NCBI RefSeq assembly: GCF_004365875.1
Contig: NZ_SODF01000003.1
Location: forward strand, 145,805-209,804
Direction: 5' to 3'
Source of the DNA: Kribbella kalugense
GTDB taxonomy: Bacteria; Actinomycetota; Actinomycetes; Propionibacteriales; Kribbellaceae
DNA: 64,000 nt
The position numbers and the translations under genes are program-made. Below the pieces are notes generated by a model, which saw nothing but the letters and a program-made list of their open reading frames with translations, was not told the DNA's origin and did not search any database. Positions 17,311 through 26,000 of the stretch are shown here, piece after piece. How positions within the stretch are numbered: position 1 is the stretch's first letter; each line of letters opens with the position of its first letter.

Positions 17311-18306
17311 TCAGCGCGTCCCGGCTTCGGCGTACTTCAGCACCGCCGCGATGTTGGACTTGTCGATGAACGCCGGCCCGGTCAGCGTCGCCTCGCCACC
17401 ACCGATGGTGTCGCCGTTGTTCTTGTAGAGCCAGATTGCGTCGACCGCGAGGTAGCCCTGCAGGTACGGCTGCTGGTCCACGGCGAACTGCACGGTGCCG
17501 TCCTGGACCGCCTTGGCCATCTCCTTGCTCATGTCGAAGCTGCCGATCTTCGCCGACGAACCGGCGTCCTTCGCCGCCTGCACCGCGGTCAGCGCGATAC
17601 CCGCGTTCAGCGCGACGACATAGTCGGCAGTCTTGTCCTGCTGCAGCTTGGAGGTCAGCGTCGCCTGCGTCCCCGGCTGGTCGGTCCCGTTGACGTTCAC
17701 GTTCTCGGTGCTCGGCAGCTTGTCCTTGATGCCCTGGCAGCGGGCCTCGAGGCTGACGTTGCCCTGCTCGTGGATGACGCAGATGACCTTCTTGGCGCCG
17801 AGCTGCTTGAGCTTCTCACCGGTCGCCTGGCCGGCGATCCGCTCGTCCTGGCCGAAGTACCCGATCGCGCCGGTGGACTTCCACTGGTCGAGACCGCCGT
17901 TCAGGACGGTCACCGGAATGCCGGCCGCGACCGCCTTCTTGACGTTCGGGATCACCGCGTCGGGCTTGTTCAGCGTGACGGCGATGCCGTCGACCTTGGA
18001 GTCGATCGCGGTCTGCACCAGGTTCGCCTGGGCCGCACCGTCCGGGTCGGCGGAGTACTGCAGCTCGATGTTGTCCTTCTTCGCCGCCGCCTCGGCTCCG
18101 CGCCGGACGATGTCCCAGAACGTGTCGCCGGGACCCGAGTGGGTGATCAGCGCCACCTTCATACGTGGGGTGTCGGCGACGTTGCCGCCGCTGCCGGAGG
18201 AGCTCTGCTCCGTCTGCTTGCCCCCGGACGAACTGCAGGCCGCCAGTGCCGCGGCGAGCGCGACCGCGGCCACCGCGGCTACCGCCTTCTTCTGCCACCG
18301 AACCAT
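17311..18306 (-). CDS. sugar ABC transporter substrate-binding lipoprotein
   Basis: 331 residues. The signal peptide (residues 2-23) ends in a lipobox LAAC with Cys24, so the protein is lipid-anchored outside the membrane. The mature part is a periplasmic binding protein of the ribose type (Peripla_BP_4), with TPRMKVALITHSGPGDTFWD at the start and IDSKVDGIAVTLNKPDAVIP in the first lobe. It delivers inositol or a related cyclitol to the permease. ATG 18306 is chosen because GGAAG lies just upstream and the signal peptide begins there. An 82-base gap separates it from iolE, so an internal promoter is possible. Confidence 0.9.
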   Translation of the reverse strand: MVRWQKKAVAAVAAVALAAALAACSSSGGKQTEQSSSGSGGNVADTPRMKVALITHSGPGDTFWDIVRRGAEAAAKKDNIELQYSADPDGAAQANLVQTAIDSKVDGIAVTLNKPDAVIPNVKKAVAAGIPVTVLNGGLDQWKSTGAIGYFGQDERIAGQATGEKLKQLGAKKVICVIHEQGNVSLEARCQGIKDKLPSTENVNVNGTDQPGTQATLTSKLQQDKTADYVVALNAGIALTAVQAAKDAGSSAKIGSFDMSKEMAKAVQDGTVQFAVDQQPYLQGYLAVDAIWLYKNNGDTIGGGEATLTGPAFIDKSNIAAVLKYAEAGTR

Positions 18307-18388
18307 GACTTCCAACCAGCCTTTCGGACATACCGCGGCGACTCCGCGGACTTGCGTGGGACCAGAGAGTTTCACACTCCACTGGCCT

Positions 18389-19282
18389 TCATCTCGATGC
18401 GCCACCCCCAGCGGCCGTCAGATATGCCAGCGTCCGCTCCGCGATCGGCAGCGGTACGTCGGGCCGGCACGGGTACATGTCCTGCTCGACGATCCCGAAC
18501 ACGTCCAGGTCGAGCGCAGCCAACGCGTCCAGGACCGGCGGAAGCTCAGGTATGCCGTTGGGCGGCTCGCACATCACGCCCCGCCGGACCGCCTCGTCGA
18601 CGCTCAGGCCCTCGGCCTCGACCTCCGCCAGGACCTTCGGATCCACTTGCTTGAGGTGAACGTAGCCGATCCGGTCCGGGTACTTCTGGATGAGCTCGAG
18701 GTTGTCGCCACCGCAGTAGCTGATGTGACCCGTGTCCAAGCACAGGTTCACGTGTGCGCCGTCGGTCTCCTCGAGGAAGCGCTCGACGGTGTCCTGCGTG
18801 TCGACATGTCCATCCGCATGCGGGTGGTACTGCGTCTGCAGCCCGAACTCCTCCGCCAGCCGGCGCCCGAGCTCGGTCACCGCCTGCCCGTGCCGCGCCT
18901 GACCCTCGTGGTCCAATCGCTCCTCGACGAGCTCGCCGTTGTCACCGCGCCACATCGACGGCATGACGACGAGGTGTTTGGCACCCATGGCCGCTGTCAG
19001 CTCGGCCGTCCGGGCGACGTCACGCCAGGTCGACTCCCAACCGTCCGGGCGGTGCAACTGCTCGAACGTCGTACCGGCGGTCATCGTGAGACCGCGCTGG
19101 TCCAGCTCGTCCTTCAACCTGACCGGATCGGTCGGCAGGTAGCCGTACGGTCCGAGCTCGATCCGGGTGTATCCGGCCGCGGCGACCTCGTCGAGGAACC
19201 GGGTCCACGGGGTCTGCTGCGGATCATCGGCGTACCAGACTCCCCAGGAGTCCGGCGCCGTACCGATGTTGATCTTGCCCAT
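18389..19282 (-). CDS. iolE: myo-inosose-2 dehydratase (IolE) or related TIM barrel
   Basis: 297 residues of the sugar phosphate isomerase/epimerase (AP endonuclease 2) TIM-barrel family. The start MGKINIGTAPDSWGVW fits IolE. Metal-binding residues are visible in ELGPYGYLP, LCLDTGHISYCGGD, HLKQVD and the C-terminal VEQDMYP. IolE removes water from 2-keto-myo-inositol to give the trihydroxycyclohexanedione that IolD hydrolyses. Its ATG overlaps the iolD stop by one base (TGATG), so the two consecutive steps are coupled. The paralogue at 25107 leaves open which of the two is the main dehydratase. Confidence 0.85.
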   Translation of the reverse strand: MGKINIGTAPDSWGVWYADDPQQTPWTRFLDEVAAAGYTRIELGPYGYLPTDPVRLKDELDQRGLTMTAGTTFEQLHRPDGWESTWRDVARTAELTAAMGAKHLVVMPSMWRGDNGELVEERLDHEGQARHGQAVTELGRRLAEEFGLQTQYHPHADGHVDTQDTVERFLEETDGAHVNLCLDTGHISYCGGDNLELIQKYPDRIGYVHLKQVDPKVLAEVEAEGLSVDEAVRRGVMCEPPNGIPELPPVLDALAALDLDVFGIVEQDMYPCRPDVPLPIAERTLAYLTAAGGGASR

Positions 19283-21195
19283 CAGCTGTCTCCCTCGGAG
19301 GGAGTCAGATACGGACGCTGAGCCTTCTTGTTCTCCTCGTACGTCGCTGCTGCGGACTGGGTCGATTGCAGCTCGGACACCTCGCTGACCGGGACGTCCC
19401 ACCAGGAATCGCTGTCAGGCCCACCGATCAACGGGTCGGTGGTGACGTGGATCGCGATCGGCCCGGTCGCCGCCTTCGCGGTGCCGATCGCCTTCTCCAG
19501 CTCGGCGCGGCTGTGCACGTCGATCACCTCGAGGCCGAAGCTGCGAACGTTCGCGGCCAGATCGACGGGCAGGTAGTCGCCGTCGAGCCGTCCGTCGCCC
19601 GTGCGCTTGCGGTACGCCGTGCCGAACCGTTGGGAGCCGAGCGACTCCGAGAGTGCGCCGATCGACGCGAAGCCGTGGTTCTGCACGAGAACCACGATGA
19701 TCTTGAGGTTCTCCTGGACCGCGGTGGCAAGTTCGCTGGACATCATCAGGTACGACCCGTCGCCGACCATGACGAACACGTCGCGGTCCGGTGCGCCGAG
19801 GCGGACGCCGAGGCCGCCGGCGATCTCGTATCCCATGCAGGAGAAGCCATATTCGACGTGGTATCCCTTCGGATCGCGCGTGCGCCACAGTTTGTGGAGC
19901 TCACCCGGCATCGAGCCGGCCGCACAAACAACCACATCAGACGCCGCCGACAATTCGTTGACGGCACCGATCACCTCGCCCTGCGTCAGCAGGCCTTCGG
20001 CGAGTTTCGCGGTCACCTCGGCGGAGGGCCGGAAAACTGCGTCCACAGTTCCGTTCCAGTTCCTTGCGAGTTCCGTGGCTCGGGCTGTGTACTTGGCGTC
20101 CACGGACCAGTCACCGAGCGCGGATGCCAACGAAACAAGGGCTTCCCGCGCATCGGCAACGAGAGGAAGGCCGGCATGTTTACCACCGTCGAAGCGCGCC
20201 ACGTTGATGTTGAGGAACCGGACCCGCGGGTTCTGGAAGGCGGTCCGCGAGGCCGTTGTGAAGTCGCTGTAGCGGGTGCCGATCCCGATCACCAGGTCGG
20301 CTTCGCGGGCCAGGGCGTTGGCTGCCGTGGTCCCGGTCGAGCCGACTGCGCCAACCGACTGCGGGTGGTCATAGCGGAGCGATCCCTTACCTGCTTGGGT
20401 TTCCGACACCGGGATGCCAGTGCGCTCGGCAAACTCACGCAGCGCCTCCTCGGCGCCGGAGTAGTGCACGCCCCCGCCGGCGACGATCAACGGTCGCTGC
20501 GCGGACCGTAGGAGAGCTGCCGCCTTGTCGACAATTGATGCCTCGGGCAAGGGTCGCGCGACGTACCAGGTGCGCTCTGCGAAGAGCTCGTCCGGCCAGT
20601 CGTAGGCCTCTGCCTGGACGTCCTGGGGCAGGGCCAGCGTCACCGCGCCGGTCTCGACCGGATCCGTCAGCACTCGCATGGCGTTCATGAGTGCCGAGGG
20701 CAACTGTTCCGGCCGCCAGACGCGATCGAAGTACTTCGACACCGGTCGGAAGGCGTCGTTGACCGAGACGTCGCCAGCGCCGAAGCTCTCCAGCTCCTGC
20801 AGCACGGGGGTCGACACCCGGGTCGCGAACACATCCGAAGGGAGGATCAGTACCGGTAGGCGATTGATCGTCGCGAGGGCGGCGCCCGTGACCATGTTGG
20901 TCGAGCCTGGGCCGACGCTTGCCGTGCAGGCGTAGGTCTGGAGCCGGTCACGGGTGCGCGCGAAGGCGGACGCGGTGTGCACCATGGCCTGCTCGTTGCG
21001 GGACAGGATGTACGGCAGCGCCTTGGGATCCTCGAGCTCGGACTGCAGCAACGCCTGACCGACGCCGGCCACGTTGCCGTGCCCGAAGATGCCGAGACAA
21101 CCGGCGATCAACCGCTGCCGGACCCCGTCCCGCTCCGAGTACTGGACGCTCAGGAATCGCACCAGGGCCTGGGCGACCGTGAGACGCACCGTCAT
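19282..21195 (-). CDS. iolD: 3D-(3,5/4)-trihydroxycyclohexane-1,2-dione acylhydrolase
   Basis: 637 residues, as expected for IolD. It is a thiamine diphosphate enzyme that opens the cyclohexanedione ring to 5-deoxy-glucuronate. The ThDP motif is GDGSYLMMSSELATAVQEN followed by NHGFAS, and the N-terminal region has GCLGIFGHGNVAGVGQAL. The gene overlaps iolB by four bases upstream and iolE by one base downstream. It defines this region as an inositol cluster, because IolD has no other common pathway. Confidence 0.95.
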   Translation of the reverse strand: MTVRLTVAQALVRFLSVQYSERDGVRQRLIAGCLGIFGHGNVAGVGQALLQSELEDPKALPYILSRNEQAMVHTASAFARTRDRLQTYACTASVGPGSTNMVTGAALATINRLPVLILPSDVFATRVSTPVLQELESFGAGDVSVNDAFRPVSKYFDRVWRPEQLPSALMNAMRVLTDPVETGAVTLALPQDVQAEAYDWPDELFAERTWYVARPLPEASIVDKAAALLRSAQRPLIVAGGGVHYSGAEEALREFAERTGIPVSETQAGKGSLRYDHPQSVGAVGSTGTTAANALAREADLVIGIGTRYSDFTTASRTAFQNPRVRFLNINVARFDGGKHAGLPLVADAREALVSLASALGDWSVDAKYTARATELARNWNGTVDAVFRPSAEVTAKLAEGLLTQGEVIGAVNELSAASDVVVCAAGSMPGELHKLWRTRDPKGYHVEYGFSCMGYEIAGGLGVRLGAPDRDVFVMVGDGSYLMMSSELATAVQENLKIIVVLVQNHGFASIGALSESLGSQRFGTAYRKRTGDGRLDGDYLPVDLAANVRSFGLEVIDVHSRAELEKAIGTAKAATGPIAIHVTTDPLIGGPDSDSWWDVPVSEVSELQSTQSAAATYEENKKAQRPYLTPSEGDS

Positions 21196-22106
21196 GACTC
21201 ATCTCCTCCGAAAGACTCAGCAGCTTCCCCGAAAGGCAGGCGAGGATCGATATGTTGGGAGTTCCACAACTCACGGACCCAGGCATGCTGTGGGTCGTCG
21301 GTGATCAGCCACTGGCGTTCGGTGCCGGGACCGGCCATCACGTTGAGGTAGTACATGTCGTAGCCGGGCGGCGCCATCGCCGGACCGTGCCACCCGTGCG
21401 GGACCAGCACCACATCGCCACTGCGGACCTCGGCCAGCACGTCGATCGGACGCTCTTCGGTGCCGTAGACCCGCTGGTAGCCGATCGGATCGTTGCCCTT
21501 GACACCTTCCGGTACGTCGTCGGACAGCTGCAGCTCGAAGTAGTAGATCTCCTCGAGCTCGCTCTCCTTACCCGGCCGGTGCTCGTCGTGCTTGTGCGGC
21601 GGGTACGACGACCAGTTGCCGGCCGGCGTGATCACCTCGCAGGCGATGATCGAGTCGGCGTCGAGGACTCCCGGCGTACCGAAGTTGCGGACCTGGCGAG
21701 AGGCGACGCCGGCGCCGCGCAGCTCGGTCTCCACCTCCTCGACCCCGATCCGCCGGAACGGGTGGTCGGTGACCGCCTTCGCATTGGGGAAGGCGATCCG
21801 TGCCCCACCGGCGCTGACCACCGCGAAGGTCGTGTTGCGGGGTACGTAGGCGAGGTCCGTCGCGCCTGCGAAGACATCGGCCCGCCCACCGAGCGGGACC
21901 GACTCACCGTCGATGATCACCTCGGCCGAACCACTCAACGGAAGGACGATGTACTCGCAATCGCCGGTGTCGATCTCGACGGACTGGCCTGGACGCAAGG
22001 TCCGCACCATCAGGCCGCTGTGATGCCAGCCCGGGTCTCCCGGCCGTACCACGAACTCGAACCCGTCGCGCGCCGCAGTCCCCGCCGGCCGAACCCACTC
22101 ACTCAT
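21192..22106 (-). CDS. iolB: 5-deoxy-glucuronate isomerase
   Basis: 304 residues. IolB is a bicupin isomerase that converts 5-deoxy-glucuronate to 5-dehydro-2-deoxy-D-gluconate. Cupin metal ligands are seen in SSYPPHKHDEHRPGKESELE, and LVPHGWHGPAMAPPGYDMYY marks the second conserved block. It is transcribed with iolD, and 66 bases separate it from the aldolase-like gene upstream. Those bases show no obvious terminator or promoter. Confidence 0.95.
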   Translation of the reverse strand: MSEWVRPAGTAARDGFEFVVRPGDPGWHHSGLMVRTLRPGQSVEIDTGDCEYIVLPLSGSAEVIIDGESVPLGGRADVFAGATDLAYVPRNTTFAVVSAGGARIAFPNAKAVTDHPFRRIGVEEVETELRGAGVASRQVRNFGTPGVLDADSIIACEVITPAGNWSSYPPHKHDEHRPGKESELEEIYYFELQLSDDVPEGVKGNDPIGYQRVYGTEERPIDVLAEVRSGDVVLVPHGWHGPAMAPPGYDMYYLNVMAGPGTERQWLITDDPQHAWVRELWNSQHIDPRLPFGEAAESFGGDES

Positions 22107-22172
22107 CCCGACCTCGCTCCACTAGAACCCGATGCTCAACCACCTGCACACCCGCCGAACCCAACCGGCCGG

Positions 22173-24134
22173 TCATTCCGCGCCGCCGTGGACGAGATAG
22201 GCGGCGTGGTCGACCGCTGCCCCTACGTCCCCGTCCGGCGGGAACAACAGCGCCCGCCCGACCACGAGTCCGCGGACCGAGGGCAGGTCGAGCGCCTTAC
22301 CCCACGAGGCGTACGTCGCTTCCGGCGCGACCGTCGGATCACCGCCGAGCAGGAGCGTCGGGAGAGTTGTTGCCTCCATCACCCGATCGAGCTCGTCCAC
22401 CACCGGCAGCTTGAGCCACGTGTAGGCACTCGTCGCGCCGAGACCGGAGGCGATCTGGATGGACTTGATCACCGAGTCGGGGTCGAGCAGGTTGGTGACC
22501 CGCCCGTCCTCGCCGCGCGTCGACCAGAACGGCTCCACCATCGCCATCAGCTTGTGCTCGGCAAGCCCGGTCACTGCCGCAGCGCTGCTCTCCAACGTGG
22601 CCACGGTTCCCGCGTCTCCGAGATCGATCCGGGTCAGGATCTTCCCGCCGTCGAGCCGCCGCACCGCGAGCTCGTCTGCGGTCCGGTAGGCCGTAAACCG
22701 ATCATCGAGTTCGAACGCCGCACCCTGCAGACCGCCCCGGTTCATGGAGCCGATGACGACCTTGCCCTCCAGCGCTCCCAGCAGCAGCAGGTCCTCCAGC
22801 ACGTCCGGGGTAGCGAGCACCCCGTCCACACCGGGCCGCTGCAACGCGATCATCAACCGAGCAATCAGATCGGCCCGACTACCCATGGCCATCCGATCCC
22901 CGCGCACTCCGAGCGCCCCCCGAGCCGGATGATCAGCAGCCACAATCAAAAGCCGCCCGTCATTCCCCACCAAAGCCCGAGTCCGCCGCCGCAACCACCC
23001 CTCAGCCACCCGCTCCGGATGCCGAACCCGAACCTCAGTCAACTCCGCCAACCGCCCCCCAAACTCCCCCCACCGACTAACCCGCTGAGCGGCGGCCCCC
23101 ACAGCCCCAGCCGACCCCTCAACAGATCCGCCCGCCCCAGAGCCTCCATCCAGCACCGGAACGCGCCCCTGATCTGACGGGCTCGCCGCTGCACTCTTTT
23201 CCTGCCCCGCCGGCACCGAGCCACTGACCTGCTGCTCCCCAGGCACCGGCGTACCTGCCTGGTGCTCCCTGGGAACCGCCGCACCTGCTTGCTGCTCCGC
23301 AGAGACCGGGCCGCTTGCGCGCTGCTCCGCAGGTACCGGCGCGCTTGCTTCGTGGTCCGCAGGAACTGCAGGCCTGCCGGTTTGCTCGACGGGGAGTTCG
23401 AGGCCTGCGATCACCGTCGTCTGCCCATCAGGACCGGCGGGAACCGAGTCGGCAACCGACTCCTGCGAATCACCCATCACAACAGTCGCGTCCTCAGGCC
23501 CGGGTACACCCGGACGACGTACGGCAACCGTCGGATCGTTCACCCCCGAGTACCCACCACCCACGTCCGGATCATCCGAACGGCGCGAGCCCCGATCATC
23601 CGGAGCCGCGTACGCCGCGACCGTCGGGTCGTCGGGAGCGGCGTAGGCCGTGGCACGCGCGTCGTTCGGGCCCTGTGCTGGATACGTGGCTGCGTTCGGG
23701 ACGGGGTTCTGGTGTGCGAAGACCGTGGGATCGTCGGGGCCCGTTGGAGCAGCGTGATGGGCGGGCGGCTGGGCACTCGCACCAGCGCGCTGGCCTGACG
23801 ACGGAGCGGGGTACTGGCCCGACGCCGGGGTGTTCGGGCGCGCGTGCTGATCCAGCGCAGGGCCGGGACGCTGGCTCGACGCCGAGGCCGGGTGCTGGCC
23901 GGGTGCTGGGGCGGGCGAACGTGGCGGGGTTGCGCGGTTGGCTATGACCGTTGGGTCGTTGGGACCGGGCGTCAGGATCGTGGCGTCGTTGGGGGCTGGG
24001 GTTATGACGGTGGTGTCCTGGGATGGGGTGTGGGTTGTGGGGTCTTCTTCGGGGGAGGCGGGGTGGCGTGGGGGGCGTTGGATGGGGATGGGGCGGGCGT
24101 CTTCGGAGTATGGGTCTTGGTCTCGGGTGGTCAT
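22173..24134 (-). CDS. Cgl0159-type aldolase candidate with a long disordered N-terminus
   Basis: 653 residues. Residues 352-653 resemble the Cgl0159-type (beta/alpha)8 proteins that accompany iolC in actinobacterial inositol clusters and probably cleave 2-deoxy-5-keto-gluconate 6-phosphate in place of IolJ. Visible blocks are LIVAADHPARGALGVRGDRM, KVVIGSMNRGGLQGAAFELD and LLLGGDPTV. Residues 1-350 are a Pro/Ala/Gln-rich, low-complexity extension with eight D-x-T-V/I-like motifs and six 10-residue repeats. The start is firm: ATG 24134 overlaps the iolC stop (ATGA) and GGGAGG lies upstream. The family is usually near 300 residues, so the extension is unusual. A fusion by misassembly is unlikely because the frame is open throughout. 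Confidence 0.85.
   Translation of the reverse strand: MTTRDQDPYSEDARPIPIQRPPRHPASPEEDPTTHTPSQDTTVITPAPNDATILTPGPNDPTVIANRATPPRSPAPAPGQHPASASSQRPGPALDQHARPNTPASGQYPAPSSGQRAGASAQPPAHHAAPTGPDDPTVFAHQNPVPNAATYPAQGPNDARATAYAAPDDPTVAAYAAPDDRGSRRSDDPDVGGGYSGVNDPTVAVRRPGVPGPEDATVVMGDSQESVADSVPAGPDGQTTVIAGLELPVEQTGRPAVPADHEASAPVPAEQRASGPVSAEQQAGAAVPREHQAGTPVPGEQQVSGSVPAGQEKSAAASPSDQGRVPVLDGGSGAGGSVEGSAGAVGAAAQRVSRWGEFGGRLAELTEVRVRHPERVAEGWLRRRTRALVGNDGRLLIVAADHPARGALGVRGDRMAMGSRADLIARLMIALQRPGVDGVLATPDVLEDLLLLGALEGKVVIGSMNRGGLQGAAFELDDRFTAYRTADELAVRRLDGGKILTRIDLGDAGTVATLESSAAAVTGLAEHKLMAMVEPFWSTRGEDGRVTNLLDPDSVIKSIQIASGLGATSAYTWLKLPVVDELDRVMEATTLPTLLLGGDPTVAPEATYASWGKALDLPSVRGLVVGRALLFPPDGDVGAAVDHAAYLVHGGAE
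23187..23366 (-). repeat. six tandem 30-bp (10-residue) repeats in the aldolase extension
   Basis: Residues 257-316 are six successive decapeptides: VPADHEASAP, VPAEQRASGP, VSAEQQAGAA, VPREHQAGTP, VPGEQQVSGS and VPAGQEKSAA. The consensus is VPxEQxASGP. The DNA repeats with a 30-bp period, which suggests growth by slippage or unequal exchange, so copy number may vary between strains. Confidence 0.85.
23406..24017 (-). repeat. eight D-x-T-V/I motifs in the aldolase extension
   Basis: Residues 40-243 contain DTTVITP, DATILTP, DPTVIAN, DPTVFAH, DPTVAAY, DPTVAVR, DATVVMG and QTTVIAG. The Thr follows an acidic residue by one position (except in the last) and precedes Val or Ile. Such motifs resemble sites of actinobacterial Ser/Thr kinases and ligands of FHA domains; that reading is an inference. 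Confidence 0.6.
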
Positions 24135-25072
24135 GCTTCGCCTCCCAGTTGGGAGAAGACTTCTTCGGTCGTGGGCATGGCGGTGGAGCATTCGAGGCGG
24201 GAGGCGACGATCGCCCCGGCCGTGTTGGCGAAGCGGATGATCTTCTCGAGTGGCCAACCGGACAACAGTCCGTGACACAAAGCCCCGCCGAAACCGTCGC
24301 CGGCGCCTAAGCCGTTGACCACCTCGACCGGGAACGGCGGTACCTCGACACGCTCGTCCCGAGTGCGAGCGAGCGTGCCGCGCGGGCCTTGCTTCACGAC
24401 CGCCAACTCCAACCCGCGATCCAGAAGCGCCTGCGCCGCCTTGTCGGGATCGGTCTCGCCGACGGCGACCTCGCACTCCTCACGGTTGCCGACGGCAACC
24501 GTGCAGTACTCCAGGGCCCGCGACACCTGCTCGTGCGCCTCGCTCGGGTCCGCCCAGAACATCGGGCGGTAGTCCAGGTCCAGTACCGTGATCGGCTTCC
24601 GGCCCCGGGTTTCCCAGGCGGCGAAGTGCGCCGAGCGGGACGGCTCGGCGGAGAGACCGGTCACCGTGGACCAGTAGATCCGCGCGTCCCGGATCGCGTC
24701 GAGGTCGAGTTCCGACGGGTTGATGACCAGGTCGGGCGCCTTCGGGAAGCGGTAGAAGTACAGCGGGAAGTTGTCCGGCGGGAAGATCTCGCAGAACGTG
24801 ATCGGCGTCGGCAGTCCGTCGACCGGCGTCACGAACCGGTCGTCGACGCCGAGTTCGAGCAGCGTGCGGTGGATGAACGTGCCGAACGGATCGTTCCCCG
24901 TCCGGCTGATCACCGCCGTCTTCCGCCCGTGCCGCGCTGCCGCCACCGCCACGTTCGTCGCGCTCCCACCGAGGAACTTCCCGAACGAGGTGACATCCTC
25001 CAGATGCGTTCCGAGCTGAAGCGGGTACAGGTCGACCCCGATCCGCCCGATCGTCAGTACGTCGTCCACCAT
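24131..25072 (-). CDS. iolC: 5-dehydro-2-deoxygluconokinase
   Basis: 313 residues of the PfkB sugar kinase family. The first signature is GGSATNVAVAAARHG (about residues 34-48) and the second, with the catalytic Asp, is NGLGAGDGFGGALCHGLL (about residues 254-271). IolC phosphorylates 5-dehydro-2-deoxy-gluconate with ATP. The length is that of a kinase alone, so the aldolase is not fused to it, consistent with the separate Cgl0159-like gene overlapping its stop. A 34-base gap separates it from the IolE-like gene upstream. Confidence 0.93.
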   Translation of the reverse strand: MVDDVLTIGRIGVDLYPLQLGTHLEDVTSFGKFLGGSATNVAVAAARHGRKTAVISRTGNDPFGTFIHRTLLELGVDDRFVTPVDGLPTPITFCEIFPPDNFPLYFYRFPKAPDLVINPSELDLDAIRDARIYWSTVTGLSAEPSRSAHFAAWETRGRKPITVLDLDYRPMFWADPSEAHEQVSRALEYCTVAVGNREECEVAVGETDPDKAAQALLDRGLELAVVKQGPRGTLARTRDERVEVPPFPVEVVNGLGAGDGFGGALCHGLLSGWPLEKIIRFANTAGAIVASRLECSTAMPTTEEVFSQLGGEA

Positions 25073-25106
25073 CAGACCATCCCATCCGCGCGGGTCGGAG
25101 CAAACG

Positions 25107-25991
25107 TCATCGCACGGCCGTCACGATCGACTGCAGGTGCGCGATGCTGGCACGTACGTCGGCCACCGGCCCCTCGTCGGTGGGCCGGGACTGGAGGATG
25201 GTGTCCTGTTCGAGGACGTACCAGCCGGTGTAGCCGGAGCTCTCCAGCGTGCCGATGATCGTCGTGATGTCGATGTCCCCGTCGCCCAGCGGGCGATACA
25301 TACCTTGCCGTACGGCGTCCGTGTAGGTGACCTCACCGGACTGGACTCGAGCCGCCCATGAGGCGTCCACGTCCTTCAAATGGGTGTGGCGGATGCGGTC
25401 CGTGTGATTCACGGCGAGCGCAACCGGATCGACCCCGCCGATCAACAGATGGCCGGTGTCCAGCGCCAAGCCGATCGACGAACCGCTCAGGACGCGGTCG
25501 ACATCGCCCGCATTCTCGACCATCGTGCCGACATGCGGGTGAATCGTCGCCAGGACTCCACGATCGGCCGCCAGCGCAGACAGCTTGTCGAGGTTGGCGA
25601 GCAACGTGGCCCAACCAGACGAGTCCAGCACCGGCCGGTCGTCGTACCCATCCCGACCGGTCGCGGCAGCGAGGACCAGCGTGCCGGCGCCGGCGGCCAC
25701 AAACCCTTCGAGTGCGGCAGCAACCTCAGGCGAAGGGTCGTACGACGGATCGTGCAGGACGACCGGTACGAATCCGCCGACCGCCCGAAGACCCACGTCT
25801 GCAAGGGTTTTCGCCTTGTCTGAAGGATCGTCCGGGAGGAACCCGTCCGGCCCGAACTCGGTCGCGGCCAGTCCGACCGCACGCATCTCGGCGAGGACGG
25901 TCTCGACGTCGTACTGCCATCCCCAGCCCGGAACCTCGGACACACCCCACGAGATCGGCGCACCGGCGATCCGGCCAGAAAACTCAGTCAT
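25107..25991 (-). CDS. IolE/IolI-like sugar phosphate isomerase/epimerase
   Basis: 294 residues of the xylose-isomerase-like TIM-barrel family. It starts GRIAGAPISWGVSEVPGWGW and has metal-site blocks TEFGPDGFLPDD, ALDTGHLLIGG, HTHLKDVD and VLEQDTI. It is a paralogue of the IolE at 18389. It may be a second inosose dehydratase or an inosose isomerase (IolI role) acting on other inositol isomers. ATG 25991 is chosen because GAGGGG lies upstream; a TTG one codon earlier is unlikely. It is the second gene of the operon, nine bases after the iolG-like gene. Confidence 0.82.
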   Translation of the reverse strand: MTEFSGRIAGAPISWGVSEVPGWGWQYDVETVLAEMRAVGLAATEFGPDGFLPDDPSDKAKTLADVGLRAVGGFVPVVLHDPSYDPSPEVAAALEGFVAAGAGTLVLAAATGRDGYDDRPVLDSSGWATLLANLDKLSALAADRGVLATIHPHVGTMVENAGDVDRVLSGSSIGLALDTGHLLIGGVDPVALAVNHTDRIRHTHLKDVDASWAARVQSGEVTYTDAVRQGMYRPLGDGDIDITTIIGTLESSGYTGWYVLEQDTILQSRPTDEGPVADVRASIAHLQSIVTAVR

Positions 25992-26000
25992 CAAATCCCC

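Noticed and set aside
23187-23366. The 30-bp period first looked like a CRISPR-like array
   Set aside because: The repeats are contiguous, in frame and degenerate, and encode decapeptides inside an enzyme gene.
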